Assembly: GCA_021030915.1 (NCBI GenBank)
Contig: JAGEMR010000031.1
Location: forward strand, 62,001-126,000
Direction of reading: 5' to 3'
Length of the DNA: 64,000 bases
DNA from: Astrothelium macrocarpum
Taxonomy: Eukaryota; Ascomycota; Dothideomycetes; Trypetheliales; Trypetheliaceae
Shown: positions 30,443 to 43,374 of the stretch, piece by piece
Layout: each line of letters starts with the position of its first letter
Position numbering within the stretch: the stretch's first letter is position 1
Translations under genes and position numbers: made by a program
Notes under the pieces: generated by a model
The model's input: the letters and a program-made list of their open reading frames with translations, nothing else
Databases searched by the model: none
Told to the model about the DNA's origin: nothing

Positions 30443-33400
30443 ATATTAAACCTGGGTCTTGAGGACTGGTATTTAGACTGGCAAGGAAGGTGATGGAATG
30501 GTACCAAATAGGGCTTACGGCGGTTTGGGTAGTATGCCTAGACTTACAATCAGGCCTTGTCATCTTATCTGTATCCTCATAAAATCTTGTCTGGGTGGTT
30601 TGGCTTCCCGTCTCTCCTGCAGTACGCCAAATTACGATACTTCTAAACTGTTACGTTACAATGTGTCAGCTGTCCTTTACTCTGCCTCGTTGCTTACAAA
30701 GTTGGTTTACGCTCCATTGCCATCAGCCATTGGCAAGGACTCGAATACTTTATGGCAAAAAGCAAAACAGCCCATTCTGTCCAAAGGGAGGTGTTAACCA
30801 ACTGGCGTTGACCCGGTAAAGTGTCTTGCCCTCGTCGGATCTCCAGAGCAGAATGTGTTGTAGCCTTCTTTCAAGCGCCGTTCGAGGAAGATTTTGCTTA
30901 TTGTAAGTGCCTAGGCTGGTATTTGCTGTTCCGTGAATTTTGTACTGACAACGATCCTACAAGATCTGATATCCTGACCGCCACAACAGTGGAGCCATGC
31001 GACATGTTCGCTTCCGGCACCCTCCGATCGTACGATTTGGCGATTTGTCACAAACACGATCCCAAGGTCAGCCTGATCTTCAAGTTGTTGCATGACCATT
31101 GCAGATTTAACGCGCTTGTTTTACACCGCTTCGCGTGGTCTTGGAAGACATTGGAAGCCAGCTAGGAATGCATCGAAACAATGTTCAAAGAACTAAGTAT
31201 CGTCTGTGCATGTGCATTCGAAACAATCTAAAGTGGTCTCCAAAAGAAAACCCTTGTATTTACACATACAGTCGTACGATTTTTATCTTTGTCTTTGTTA
31301 CTGAGGTTACCAAGTCATCCAGTTTTCTCGTTCAATTTCTAACATACCGGTCAGCAAATAATGTAATCAACGAGAAGCTTGTTAGCGGTGCTGAATCATC
31401 TCTTTTCATAGTTCGAGAGAAGTAGTGACATTTAATTTTTATGCTCTCAAATTGCTTTCAGCTTCTGCATCGATGCAACTTATCCGGGAAAGGAACTCGG
31501 TAAAGCTAAGATGAAACAGTTACATAGAATAGAAATTATCCCCTACTGGTAGCAGTAAATCGTTTTTTGACCTGCGCCGCGTGGCATCTGGCATCCTGCT
31601 TCTGTGCGCTTCACATGTGTAGACACAAAAATTGCAAGCTCTGACCTTTGGAGCATCACTTACAGAAGCCTGACTAAGGATGCAGACTTCAAAACGGCCA
31701 ACAGGGAGGAAGCTTGTCATCTTCGGAGAATTTCCTTTTGCCAGTAAAGAATCCATCACCTATGCACCTACGATCCCCGGTTCTCGGAAGCTCCATGCTA
31801 GTAGAAGATCGACGCGACACTGCCGAAGCATCATCCACCATCGATCCACCTTGGCCAAAACACCGTCGTCGAGAATCCCCTTCCGCTAGATCCTTGACTA
31901 GTTTTCTCCGCCAATTGGACCCGAGGAGATTCCTACGCATTCTCGTTGTAAGTCCGACTTGACAGTATCCTAGGTGCGCCCATAACATTCAAGCAAACTA
32001 AGGGTCAGAGCGCCGGCGACCTTTCCACGTATTCAACATGTCGGTTAGACTAACAGCCTCGGAAAATTAGATAGACCGGAGTCGATGACGCGGCAATTTG
32101 TGCAGGGATGCAATGCACGTATACTGGAACAAGTCAAGTAAGGTCGAGAAAGAGCTCGGACTAGAATGGTAAGCACGTTGAAGCTTTGGACAACCCATGC
32201 CGTTGCGATCGGATCAAAGCGTTTTGACAGGTGCTAGCTTCGGCGAAATGACCGCCGCGAAGACAGTGCGAGTTGATGTCAGGCTTGGGTCCACGCGCGA
32301 AGGATGGAACCAGAACGAGCTGCGGCAAGGATCGCGGCAAAGGTCAGCGCTAGAAGATGCAGGCGGATCATTTTACCCGGAACCATGAGTAGATCGGAAG
32401 AAGAACAGACCGGGGTGAAGGCCACAGAATAGGTAAGCAAGCACCATATTGGGTAGCGTCGGTTAGATACTATCAGTACGATTGTGGCGTCAAATCTTTA
32501 CTAGATCCGGAAAACCAACCAACCGTCAAGGTTTGAACAGTTGCTCGAGAGCCGCTAGAGAGTGTTTTCCATTTGCAATGGACCCTGCCGAGGGATTCGA
32601 GACGGTGAAGATATTGTAGACTGCAATGAGCTACAATCGCGGAGCAACATGACATCCAGGACGAAGATTGAATGGAGTACATCTGGGCTCGGAATGGACG
32701 GCCCCCTTCCGAGCATCCTTGAGGCAGTGAATCCGACAAGACGGTCAATGAAGCTCATACAAAAATACAATACTTCATTAGGGCATTGCCCCAAGCGGGT
32801 GGTAGCCCTCGTACACAATGAATAAGCGGTTGGAATATTGTCACAGCATCACTTGCCAGGATGGGAATATTGAACAAGGGGTCAAACATTTGACGTTTCC
32901 CAGCCGTTCGTGGTTGGACAATCTAACCATTTCAAAAACAAAAGTGCCTCCCTCCCCTGGATACTGAGGTGGAGAAATCATTTCGATGCACCAACCGAGG
33001 GTTGCGTGCCTTGATGCGCTCTCAGAGATAGGACACTTTCATCGAATATGGTATAGACAATAGGGCTATTTCCTTTTTGTCTTGCGTTTGTTCTTCACGA
33101 AGGATTTTCACCAAGGCGAATGCTCCATCTATCAGGGATGCAGCCAATGCTCCGGCAGTAGAACACACCGCATTGTTTCCAAGCAAGTGTCGGCCAAACC
33201 TGAGGCGTCTCTTGCAGGTTGGTCCGCGTGTCGTACGACCCAGATGATCAACACACCTACGGACCCGACCCTACGATAAACCGCGCAGACTGCCGTTTCC
33301 ATTGGTACCAATAGCGGTGAGGCTACCAGTACAAGGTTGCATGCATGCATTTGGTTCAACTTACGGCAAAACCAACAATGGTGCAACGTGAGGTCCATAA

Positions 33401-36400
33401 GGTTTCTTGGACGTGTGGAAATTAGGGACAATAACTCAAGCAGGTGTTTGACTGCATTACCACGACTGGCAGGAGACAAGCGCGGATATCACCTCGGTGG
33501 ATTATTCTCTAGATCTAAGTTGTGCGCATCCGCGGCTAGGAAAGTATCAGAGGAAGGTTCTCGAGTGGAAGATGTCACCTGAACTTTAACGAATGCGGTA
33601 GCAAACCCCTGCGATGAAGAGAATGGATCATGACGTCGCTCATAATATTGGTAAATTGCTTCAAATCTTCGTCGATCTTCTTGGATTAGGTAGCTTCCTA
33701 TCGCGGGTAGAATTCCTTAAACAGGGATGAATACTGCGCAGCCTCTATTCAAGAGAGTCACTTTTCGTTAGCAGTCTCAAGGGTGACTGCTGTACATAGC
33801 CTTACGAGAAAGGCGAACGGGGCCAAGTGCCATTGATGAAAGTCTCTGTGGTAGTCAAGACTCCCGACCCCAAAGTGATTCCATAAAAGGCTTGGCGTGT
33901 TGGGAGGAATTACGCTGGTGGTAACTTCAAAGTAGATGCATGCATCTTGCCTGAACACCGCGTGTCTTGAAGCCGTACCCTACCATTCAGGCCCAATAAG
34001 ACCGGGATATTCTGAGTACTAAGCCCCCACAGGACATTGATACCATGTTTGACCACTCACCACCTTCTTGAACCTGATGCAATTAGCATCACCTCTACGC
34101 TACAGCCTGTAAATTATCCTCATCAACAGTGGTATCGTTACAATTAAGTTCTAAAGGAATACGAGAGGTAGACGATTTCATCGAGTATTCTGGACGAGTT
34201 TTGCCTTCTGAGTCAGATCGCTGTAAACTATGCAGCCCGGATACGAAGTGACCGAAGCAACAGTGTCGGGTGCGTAGACGAAATTAGCGCTGCTAGATCT
34301 ATGAAAGGCGGCATCCCACAATGTTCCATGAAGTGATTGGATGCAAGGTCTTGCAGAACCTAACTGTTACTGTGGGGTTCGTGCGCGATTCTGCATCAAG
34401 CCCTGCAAATCCAAAAGATGCACGGCACTGCCTTTACTCGTAAGTAGCAGATACCCAACCTTGAGAGAGTAGTATACCTGGGAAGGTACCACGAAGTCAT
34501 TCAACAAGCAATTCCTCAGTCATAAATGCCATCTTCTTTACTTGCGCATGTGTTTTACTCGTAGTCTTCGATGAATGTGGAAGATCGGAGTTTTGTGCTC
34601 TCACTATTTCAGATCGACTATCAGCGTCCAGAGTAACAAGACCGCTCAAGGAGAAGGTAGCGTAGTCACATGAGTCTATTGTGATGCGCCTATTAAGTCA
34701 TAATTCTGCCATTGGTTCAGTCATACTGCTTACCAGAGAGGCATACTGAACGAGCACAGCGACATCACCTTCCCGAAGCGGCAGGGCATGCTCAATTTTG
34801 GACAGTTGCTTCATGGATAGCCCTGACCGAGGTCAGGATACTGGCGATCGCCGGAAGATCGACACTTCGGTTGGCAAGCCCGTGATTGCAAGCGTTTGGC
34901 ACTTGATGCGAACAATGACCCCTTGGCGCAGCCAGCAACGCCCATGCAATCCGCACGGCACACATACGAGTGTAGGCTTTCCTGTTCTCTAGCAGTCTCG
35001 ACCCAGAGCACAAGGACGTTGACACTTGATCGCAGTCTTCGGAGGCTTTTTCATTTCAGCGAGCCATTACTTCGGGACGCACCGCTCCGAAATCAGTAAA
35101 GCGTGCAACTAGTGCCGGGGAAGATCAGACAGGCATCTTGCAGCCAGTAGTGGGAGAGGTGAAGCGACTGATCTGGCTGTGCGCCAGCTGTGAGAAAGGC
35201 CCATGTCATGTCCACACCAAGCCAAACCAATGCGCGCAATTAGTCGCAGTCGGCTTTGCACACGCAATGTAAATCAAGCAGGCCCTGGGTGGCATCTAGT
35301 GATGCAAGGCCCCGCGGTTGGAGCTGCCGGCACAGACAGGTCCATCATGCCACGCGCGGAGATCGAGGCTGGGGTGCCTGTTGATAATTATTGCCAGGTG
35401 GTACGAAACGAGACGAGGATCAATGCCGATCTTGCTGCGACTGAACGGTCGGCTATTGCCACCCCCATCCTTGTTTCTAGCCGTTGTTGTGGAAATCGTG
35501 CTCGCTACGTACCGACTTTGTTCCGTCCTGTTTCGCGTGCTTGTGGTCTGAGACAGTGGCTGCGATTCAGTGTTGGAGGTAGGAAACAGAATACATTCAA
35601 AGCTTCACGTTGATGACGAGGCTCATCCGGGAAGCATCTTGATTCAGATAGCCGCTTTATCTCCAAAGGGAAAGCCAGCGAATCCCGCGAATGGCCAGCT
35701 TGGTTCCCCGTGCTGGCCGACTGCTTGGCGCCGTACTTTCATTCGCGTGGCGTGCGTGACAGACAGCAGGCGCATTGCAATAGCAGACTTGGTATATGAG
35801 CACTAAGTCCACATAATCGCCTTTGTAGGAAAATGGGCACCCGCCCGCCGGCGGAGGGTCTTGGTCGTGTCTGACCGCTGGCGGAGCGGTGGGAGTGGGT
35901 ATGGTTTTCATGTATGCATGACTAGCTGCAGGATTGAGCATGCACGCGGCTGATCTTTTCCGGCGCTGCGGCTTCGGTGATCCTTAAAATGGCGTTGCTG
36001 AGAACCTGTTTGGGCACTGGTAGCGGGTGGTGCATCCTTGTAGAATTGTGCAAATGGTGCTTCCATCGTTGCTCCCGAATCCTACTAGCTGTAGCAAGTG
36101 TATGGAGCGTCAACAAAAGCGTGCGTGCAAGCTGCTGCTCAAACATCCGCCGTTACTCGGCCCAGCCAAACCCAACGCCTGGCATCCCCTGAGCAAATGA
36201 GTCGTGAACTTCGGACGATTGCCAGGCCTGGCTATCGCCCAAACGACCAGACGCTGCAAACGAGAAATTGATGGCCCGCCAAAGGAAATGACACCATTGC
36301 TGGGGGGCCGCATCTCCATCCGCGCCTTGATCCAGTGCTGCGGTGCGAAGCTTAAATCGCTGCAGCTGGCCAAGCGCAAAGCAGATATCGGAGAGTTCGT

Positions 36401-37732
36401 CACGGCCCCTGCCGCGATGTGCTCGGCTGCCATGCTCCTCTAAAAATGACGGGAGATGTGCGGCGATAGTGAACGCCAGTTTCGTGGTTGCGATAACGCA
36501 ACCAGTCTCCAGGCCGGGCTCCATCTTGAGACGAGGATCGCAAACACGGTAGCCAATGGCGCGCTGCCCGGCTCAGGGATGCCTTGGCGATGGCTTCGGC
36601 CGCCGTTGCCGTCATGTTGCGGCGTGCTGATCTCCATGTGCACTACCGTGGGAGCTGACGATTAGCCAACGTCCTCTCCAGCCCGTTTCTCCCCCCCGAC
36701 GTCACCCTTTTTTCTTCCGGTCCAACGAGCTGGCCGAACTCCCACTGTGCCCATCTCCTTCGTCAACGGCCTCTCAGCCTCGCGCAGTGCGTGCAGTAGA
36801 CGTGAACTTAGCTTATTGCTCCGATCCATGCCGGGTATTTGTCCAGGCCCTGACAGGCACCGCTGCTTTGCCGACGATCGATTTGGTCCGGCGCCACCAG
36901 ATCTGTCGTTGCTCCCCCCCAAGCAACCCCCAAGCACTCCCCTAGCAGTCCCCTAGCAGTCCCCAAGCAGTCCCCAAGCGGTCCCCTAACCAGGCCACAG
37001 CACCAGCATTCAGATCCAGCATCCGGCTCGGAGGCTGCTGCAGCGTGGCCCGCCAGCCTCCCAATCACTGCGCGTGCCAGCCCTCGGGATAGCGTGTGTA
37101 GCCGAGGAATTTATCCAGCACGTTGGTCGGAGCGAGCCTCCATGTCGATCCCCAGCGCCCGACGCTGCTGGGGGCAAAGGACATGCTGGGAGTCTGCGTG
37201 CGGCGCATGGCTCGAAGAAGGGCCATGGCCGGCGCAATATCGATGACAGGCAGGGGAGGATTCGTGGATCTGGATCCCTGCGGCAGTCCCTCCACATCGA
37301 TCCCAAACGGGACCTGGCCTGGTTCCAGGGTCGCTACCATCGTATGACTTTGTGGGCTGGGGCGCTCGGGTACCCTCCCAAGCTGCAGCTGTCGAAAGTG
37401 GATTCGTGGATTTGCACGCTTTCCAGAATATAACGGCCCGCGCCTCAACGTTCACCTATCATCTGCTCCACCCCCGGGGGCTGCTAGACCCACCCTGTCT
37501 GTCTGTAACGGCGTCTTTGCGATCATTGATTATCATGACCCCCGACCAGCTACTTGACTGACAGCCTGCGCTGCTTGCCGAACTTCGACTTGTTCGCCAG
37601 CCTGTTGTTTGTCAGCCTGCTCCGCCATTGCCTCTCCCTCCCAGTACCCGACTGCTGTACTCATGCTCCTTCAGTGCGTACTGCCTTTATCTTGAAGCCT
37701 CGCCAGCGCTGTTGTGGTCGCTCCTGCGAATA
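30443..37732. other. 7.3 kb stretch without a supported gene
   Basis: No open frame here carries a domain I know, and none can be spliced into a convincing protein. The first half (to about 34.5 kb) is moderately AT-rich. The second half (about 34.8-37.6 kb) becomes clearly GC-richer and contains many overlapping frames on both strands, as expected of GC-rich non-coding DNA. An 11-bp tandem repeat lies at 36917-36991. I see no long terminal repeats, inverted termini, transposase or reverse transcriptase. The right half probably serves as promoter and leader of the C2H2 regulator at 37733. Confidence 0.5.
36917..36991. repeat. 11-bp tandem repeat, about six copies
   Basis: Imperfect units of the form cccc[a/t]agcagt follow one another, for example cccctagcagt twice, then ccccaagcagt and ccccaagcggt. 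It lies about 750 bp upstream of the MtfA-like ATG. Confidence 0.85.
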
Positions 37733-38871
37733 ATGAATCCCCCGACTGTCATTCACCAGCGCAGTGTGGACGAGCAGTACCCCACACACCACCAGCAGCA
37801 GCAGCAACATCTTCACCACCATCACCAAGCTCAGACCCAGCAAGCTCACGCTGCAACTGCAACCACACTTGATTCGAATCCGTACGCCAAAGGCTCCCAG
37901 GCGTCCTACGCATATTCTGCGAATCCACATTCTCCACCTTCGCCACCAGAAGATGAAGCCAACAAGCCTTCATTACCGTCCATCTCGAGTCTCTTAACTA
38001 TGGCAGACACCGATCGCCCCGGTCAGGAGTCGGGTAAGCTTTCCAATATCTTGTGCATTAATCGCGCACGCTCGAACACCACTGAGTCAACGTTACAGCA
38101 TCTCAACCGCAGGCGCAGCAGGGACAGCAGGGCGCCAGCACTTCACGCCGTCCCTCATCCGAGAGTCAACCAGAGCAAATCGCCCATTCTCACGGTCTTG
38201 CGATCGTGAGCAACCCAAGGATGACACTGCCGCCCACGCCGCCGATGAGGCCGGACTCCACTGTGGATGGCAATCAGTCACCTTCGACGCTATCGAGTCA
38301 ATCAAACTTCTCCAACCAGCCGTATCACTTGGGGCAATCGTTGAACAACATGGAGCCCCACCAGCAACGCCAACCCGCAATGCCAGGACAAGTACCCAAA
38401 CGGTCCTCGATACCCTCGCAATCATCCATGTCTCCTTATGCCAATTCTCCGTATGCCTCCTCCCCAGGAACGCTGTCGACGGGTTCGTATTATTCCCCCG
38501 AACACTCAATGTACGGCGCTCCACCGTTATATGGCCAAAGACCTTTGCCTTCAAACTTTCCACCCCCACCGCCAGTTCCGATGAATGTGTCAATGGCCGG
38601 GGCGGCAAACCCCTGGCAACATCATCACTACATTAGCGCATCGAGCCAGGCTTCGTTTCCGCAGTCGCAGGATCGATACATTTGCCAGACGTGCAACAAA
38701 GCATTTTCCAGGCCAAGCAGTCTCCGTATACACAGTCACAGCCACACCGGCGAGAAGCCCTTTAAATGTCCGCACGCGGGATGCGGCAAGGCGTTTAGCG
38801 TTCGAAGTAATATGAAGCGTCACGAGCGCGGTTGCCACACGGGCAATCCTTCTGCGGTTTCTGCGCAATGA
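37733..38871 (+). CDS. mtfA: C2H2 zinc-finger transcription factor, MtfA-like
   Basis: Exons 37733..38033 and 38099..38871 encode 357 aa. Two C-terminal C2H2 fingers are intact: C296, C299, H312, H316 (CQTCNKAFSRPSSLRIH) and C324, C329, H342, H347. The linker is the classic TGEKPFK. The fingers plus KAFSVRSNMKRHERGCH and the short motif PSLPSISSLL in exon 1 resemble Aspergillus MtfA, a regulator of secondary metabolism and development. This naming rests on recall of the family pattern, not an alignment. The N-terminus has a Gln/His-rich run (about residues 18-35). The middle is Ser/Pro/Tyr-rich, typical of an activation region. The frame continues 5' to a TTG at 37628, but ATG 37733 is the first methionine codon. 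The long GC-rich upstream region fits a heavily regulated gene. Confidence 0.85.
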
Positions 38872-40079
38872 CCAAGATTCGAGCATAGAGGTCGAGCAAT
38901 AGAAACTGGATCTCCGATATCAGTGGACCCTTCATAGTGTCCACTGAGGGCATGGAGGATACTGGAGGCTACGTTTATGCGCACGTGCATGCGCAACTCT
39001 ATGGGAGGCTTGCTTTCTTGCTTTATACCACTTGCATTGGATTGGAGTTCTATCAGGGTTGCTATCTCACGAGTCCGGACAGGGGCGGCTAGCTGTTTTC
39101 CTTGCCCACTAGAGTCAATGGATGCTTTTCTCGTCATCTTTGCCTTGCGCACGTTCGATATACCCTCATCCATCACCCACTTTTTCTCTTCTCGAGTTAA
39201 GATTATGTTTTTACATATTTGCACAGAGGAGGTGCTGGTTCACCTTTCTGTTGCTTCAAAAATCATGGCATCGCCTACCTAGTCGCTAGTGTATAGTAAC
39301 AAGCTGAAGGCTGAAACTGAAGAATTTTAAACCTGTAACATTGTTTTTTTTCTCTCCCGCAAGCATCTCTTTGTGCGATGTCGTGCAGGGGTATGCATGG
39401 CCTGATCAACGCGGAGATGAATCCCATCACCATGGCAGTTGTTGGACGGCTCGCATTATGAGAGGAACTGAGATGTATTGCTAGGTATAGGTAGCTTTCC
39501 TCAGGACCAAGATCCGAAGTCAGGATCTCGTAGGAGTCAAACCCATGGGAAAACTAAAAGGAGATTGGTGTCTCGCTTATCATGTTAATCTGCTGACGGC
39601 AATTTCAAGTGTAAATTAAAATATCCGCCAGGCGAACTGGCCTAGAGCTCTGGCTAACATGGCCGCGCGTACAGACATAAACTACTGACTCGATCCAACA
39701 ATCGTCACTGCACGTCAAAGCATCACAGAGCTTTGGAGGATCGTGTCTTTCGCCAAGACGTAGCTTTTAATTTGAATTAAGCTAACTATCGACGCACAAC
39801 CAAATGAAGCGTTCAAATAATCATCTGTGCATTCGCACAACCTCATTCAACGTCTCATTGCGTTCGGCCCTTTTGGACTTGCAAGACACCTCGGATCGAG
39901 TGTCATATTGAAGCCATATCGGCAAAGGTGCGAAGGACTTGGACATGTTATCCTCGAAGCAGCATAGACTGTCGTGTGCAGATTTCCCATTCCATGATCA
40001 GTATCCGATCCTTAGCGGCACAGACAGGCATCTTCTTCCAATTTACTGGTTTCTAACAGGCCCACTCTGTAATCCCAGC
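38872..40079. other. Convergent intergenic region
   Basis: A 1.2 kb stretch between the 3' ends of the C2H2 gene (+) and ARPC4 (-). Pyrimidine runs (near 39340-39356) and AT-rich sequence suggest 3' UTR material. No gene is supported. Confidence 0.5.
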
Positions 40080-40869
40080 TTAATCAAACTATTTCCTGTG
40101 TTAGCCTTGCATCACGGACTGACATGCAACGCAATGTACATACTGGAGTCAGAAAAGACTCTGCCACAAATCTAGCTCTTGCATTCAACTAGACCATATG
40201 TGAGCGCAATGATTTCAACGATTGTAACAACATCATGAGCTGGATGCGTTGGGGGAAACAGTTCTGTGGCGGGGCCAACGTACAAACAGTTTCATCTCGG
40301 AGATTTCCTTGTCCACTTCCTCCATGAACTGGATGATAAAATCGACCAGCTTATGCTTCAGCATTTCCTCAGTATGGAAGTTCGTGATTAGAAATGAAAT
40401 GTCATAGCCCTGTATATCGTCAGTCCCGTAGTGCCTAACGTACGCCAGTAAAGCAGCAAAATGGACAGCGATTTCCAGACCTTGACCGGTTTTCTTCTCA
40501 AGATGAAGAATGCTTCCGCGCGCTGCGTCAAGAAGCGTGTAAATTTGTGGACCAAGATGTTTTCAATCTCGTCAGCCTGTTTGATCTTGATCGAAACCCT
40601 GACACTGTTCACGCTTGGCTCCACCAACACCTTTTCGTTCTCGTTCCGGGACACTGTCAAGGGATTAAGGAGGAGCTCGGGTGATGAGGCAGCTTCGATT
40701 TCTGGAACGTTGTGCCTTTCGCAGGCTTGCGATGCGAAATCCGAAAGCGACAGTGCAGCGGTCAAGGTGCTGCGTACACACTGGAGATATGGCCGCAGAG
40801 ATTGAGACTGATGGATGAAATGGTCATTTCGAATCCGACACGGATAAAGGGGATTTTGAAGCTTACCAT
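40080..40869 (-). CDS. arc19: Arp2/3 complex subunit 4 (ARPC4, p20)
   Basis: Five coding exons on the minus strand, 40869..40867, 40807..40481, 40409..40284, 40188..40144 and 40088..40080, encode 169 aa, the exact family length. The Arp2/3 complex nucleates branched actin at endocytic sites, and this subunit forms the core dimer with ARPC2. The protein is highly conserved: SLRPYLQCVRSTLTAALSLS, PELLLNPLTVSRNENEKVL, SIKIKQADEIENILVHKF, FILRRKPVKGYDISFLITNF, RARFVAESFLTPFD. The first coding exon is only the ATG, followed directly by gtaagc. The last encodes only Phe-Asp-stop (ttt gat taa). Introns are 59, 71, 95 and 55 bp. The start is divergent from ubp6, 216 bp away. Confidence 0.96.
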
Positions 40870-41085
40870 GATTGCCACATGTGGCCCTTCGATCGCCTGT
40901 TCTCCTGCACGCACGCAGAATTATGTATGAAGCTGCGGAGTGATTTGCTGACGTTCGGACGTGCCGCCTCAGCTTCCGTCAACACAGTGACTCTTGTACA
41001 CAAACCAAATCTCTCTTCCCTCTCGGCCCTTTTTCCACAGATCCGTTAGCAGGCCTAGAAAAAGGTCACTGGTCTATCCTCAACC
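40870..41085. promoter_or_regulatory. 216 bp divergent promoter ARPC4 / ubp6
   Basis: The two housekeeping genes start in opposite directions only 216 bp apart. The ubp6 side has a C/T-rich run (ctcttccctctcggccc), typical of fungal leaders. A shared bidirectional promoter is the simple reading. Confidence 0.6.
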
Positions 41086-42991
41086 ATGTCTTCGATACCG
41101 GGTACGTTGGTCAGATCTGGTAGAAGTTGTTGACTAATGGCATGTCTAGTTGTTGTGAAGCACCAAGGCAAAAAATACGATGTCGAGCTCGACACGACAT
41201 CTACTGGCGAAACTTTTAAATACCAGCTCTTCTCCTTGACTGGTGTCGAACCTAAGCGTCAAAAAATCCTTGTCAAAGGTGGCCAGCTCAAAGATGACAC
41301 GGATCTGGGAAAACTCGGTGTCAAGGCGGGCCATGCATTCATGATGATGGGCACACCGTCCGGCGCTGCCGGCGTTGTACAAGCGCCAAAGGAGAAAATG
41401 AGGTTCTTGGAGGATATGACGGACGTCGAGCAGGCGCAGCTGGAGGGTGCGACACCGGCAGGCTTGCAAAACTTGGGCAACACATGCTACATGAACTCAA
41501 CCTTGCAAACGCTGCGTGCCATCCCGGAACTACAGGAAGAGCTCCGATCATACACTCCAGGCTCGAGCAACCAGGTGGGGCCCAGTGGAGTTGACCTCAG
41601 TCAATTTGGGTTGGGAGGGTTGGGTGCTTCTATGGATCTCACGGCGTCTCTTCGAGACCTCTACAAACAAATGTCGGAGACGCAAGATGGCTTTCCTCCC
41701 CTCATGTTCCTCAACGCGCTTCGAATTGCGTTTCCTCAATTCGCACAGCGGGCCAAGGATGGACATGGATACGCACAGCAGGATGCCGAGGAAGCTTGGT
41801 CACAAATTGTTTCCCAACTGCGACAGAAGCTGAAACTCAAAGACAGCGAAAGTGCAAATGGATCTTCTTCGCAACAATCCCAACAGCAACAACAACAGAC
41901 ATCCTTCATTGACCGATACATGGCTGGTCGATTTGAGTCTGTCATGGAATGTGATGAAGCCGAGGCGAAAGAGAAGGGTGAGCAGCCTGTAGAATCTCAG
42001 GATACCTTTTTCAAACTCAACTGCCATATCAGCAAAGAGACGAATCATCTCAGAGATGGTGTGGTCGAGGCTCTCAGCGAAAAGATTGAGAAAAACTCTC
42101 CTGGTCTCGGGCGGAACGCCATGTACACCAAGACCTCACGTATTGCTCGGCTTCCAAAATATCTCCCTGTGCATTTTGTGCGATTTCATTGGCGAAGAGA
42201 TATCAATAAGAAGACTAAAATCATGCGAAAAGTCACTTTCCCGCATGAGTTCGATGTGGTCGAGTTTTGCACAGATGACATGAAGAAACTTCTCGTTCCT
42301 GTCCGGGACAAGATGAGGGACGTGCGGAAGGAGATTGGGGACGTTGAGCGTGCCAAGAAGAGACAGAAGAGGATGCAAAAGGAACAGCAGGATGCGGTAT
42401 CGACGGAGATGAAAAGCAAAGGGCCAGCTGATGAGAGCACGCTTGCAACAGAAAAGACGGAGAATGTGAAAAAGGAGTCTGGGGGAAAGGACGGCGACAC
42501 GGAAATGACGGATGTCGAGTACAAGACGGATGCACAAATCGAAGCAGAGCGTGCGGCGTCCATCCTTGCGGCAAAGAAGGAGCTGGTTGCGCTCATCGAT
42601 CCGAAGCTGCAAGAAGATGTTGGCGGGAATCAGACTGGCTTGTATGAACTTCGCGGCGTAATCACGCATCAAGGTGCCGGTGCAGACAGTGGGCATTACA
42701 CGAGCTATGTAAAGAAGGAGGGTGCCAAAGACCCAGCTACGGGCAAGCGAAGGGAGGAAGACGGGCGGTGGTGGTGGTTCAATGACGACAAAGTGAGCGA
42801 GGTCGAGGCAGAGAAGATTGAGACGCTGTCAGGCGGTGGTGAGTGATGATTGTGGTGCTTGGAGGCACGCAAGCTGCTCGACGTGCTAACACTGTGTAGG
42901 CGAAAGTCATTCTGCGCTGATACTGCTCTATCGCGCCGTCGAACCTCCTAGTCTCGAAGCAGAGGAAGCAAAGCTTGCAAACCCTTCATGA
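41086..42991 (+). CDS. ubp6: Proteasome-associated ubiquitin hydrolase Ubp6 (USP14)
   Basis: Exons 41086..41101, 41150..42838 and 42900..42991 encode 598 aa. Ubp6 binds the Rpn1 subunit of the 19S particle through its ubiquitin-like domain and trims ubiquitin from substrates. The UBL is residues 5-80 (VVVKHQGKKYDVELDT, KILVKGGQLKDDTDL). The Cys box GLQNLGNTCYMNSTLQTL holds C118. The His box GADSGHYTSYV holds H521, and WWWFNDDKVSEV follows. A Lys/Glu-rich charged stretch at about residues 405-470 and a Gln run (SQQSQQQQQQ) are insertions relative to yeast. Exon 1 encodes MSSIP and one base. Intron 1 is 48 bp with a gactaat branch. The end VEPPSLEAEE fits the family. Confidence 0.96.
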
Positions 42992-43374
42992 CAGGTGCGC
43001 CCGCCGCGGTCCCCGTGAAAGAGCATAGTGGAGGCTAGATAGCTGTGCTGTGAACAGTAGCCAGGATAGATATTCGTCCGCTTCTTGACACACAAGAGCT
43101 GCATTTGTGCATGCATGGGATAGAGCATGAGTATTGAACGCATTTCCTGCTGTTATCCCCACACACGTTGTCTGTCTCAATCGTGAAGAGCGTCTTTGAT
43201 GCAGTGTGATGGGATGAGAGCATCTTGGGCATGATGTTTGCCACCGCTTTCTCTTATTCTGCCCGAAGTTGCTGCCTTGGTGCATATTCGCCATCTTTCA
43301 ATCCTCACGTGCGGCATCTGCCAATGTCTTGATATTTCTATTGCCATATATCTTACGAGTAGTGTTTCTCCATT
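42992..43374. other. Tandem intergenic ubp6 / rec8
   Basis: A 383 bp stretch with no gene. It must contain the ubp6 terminator and the rec8 promoter. Confidence 0.5.
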
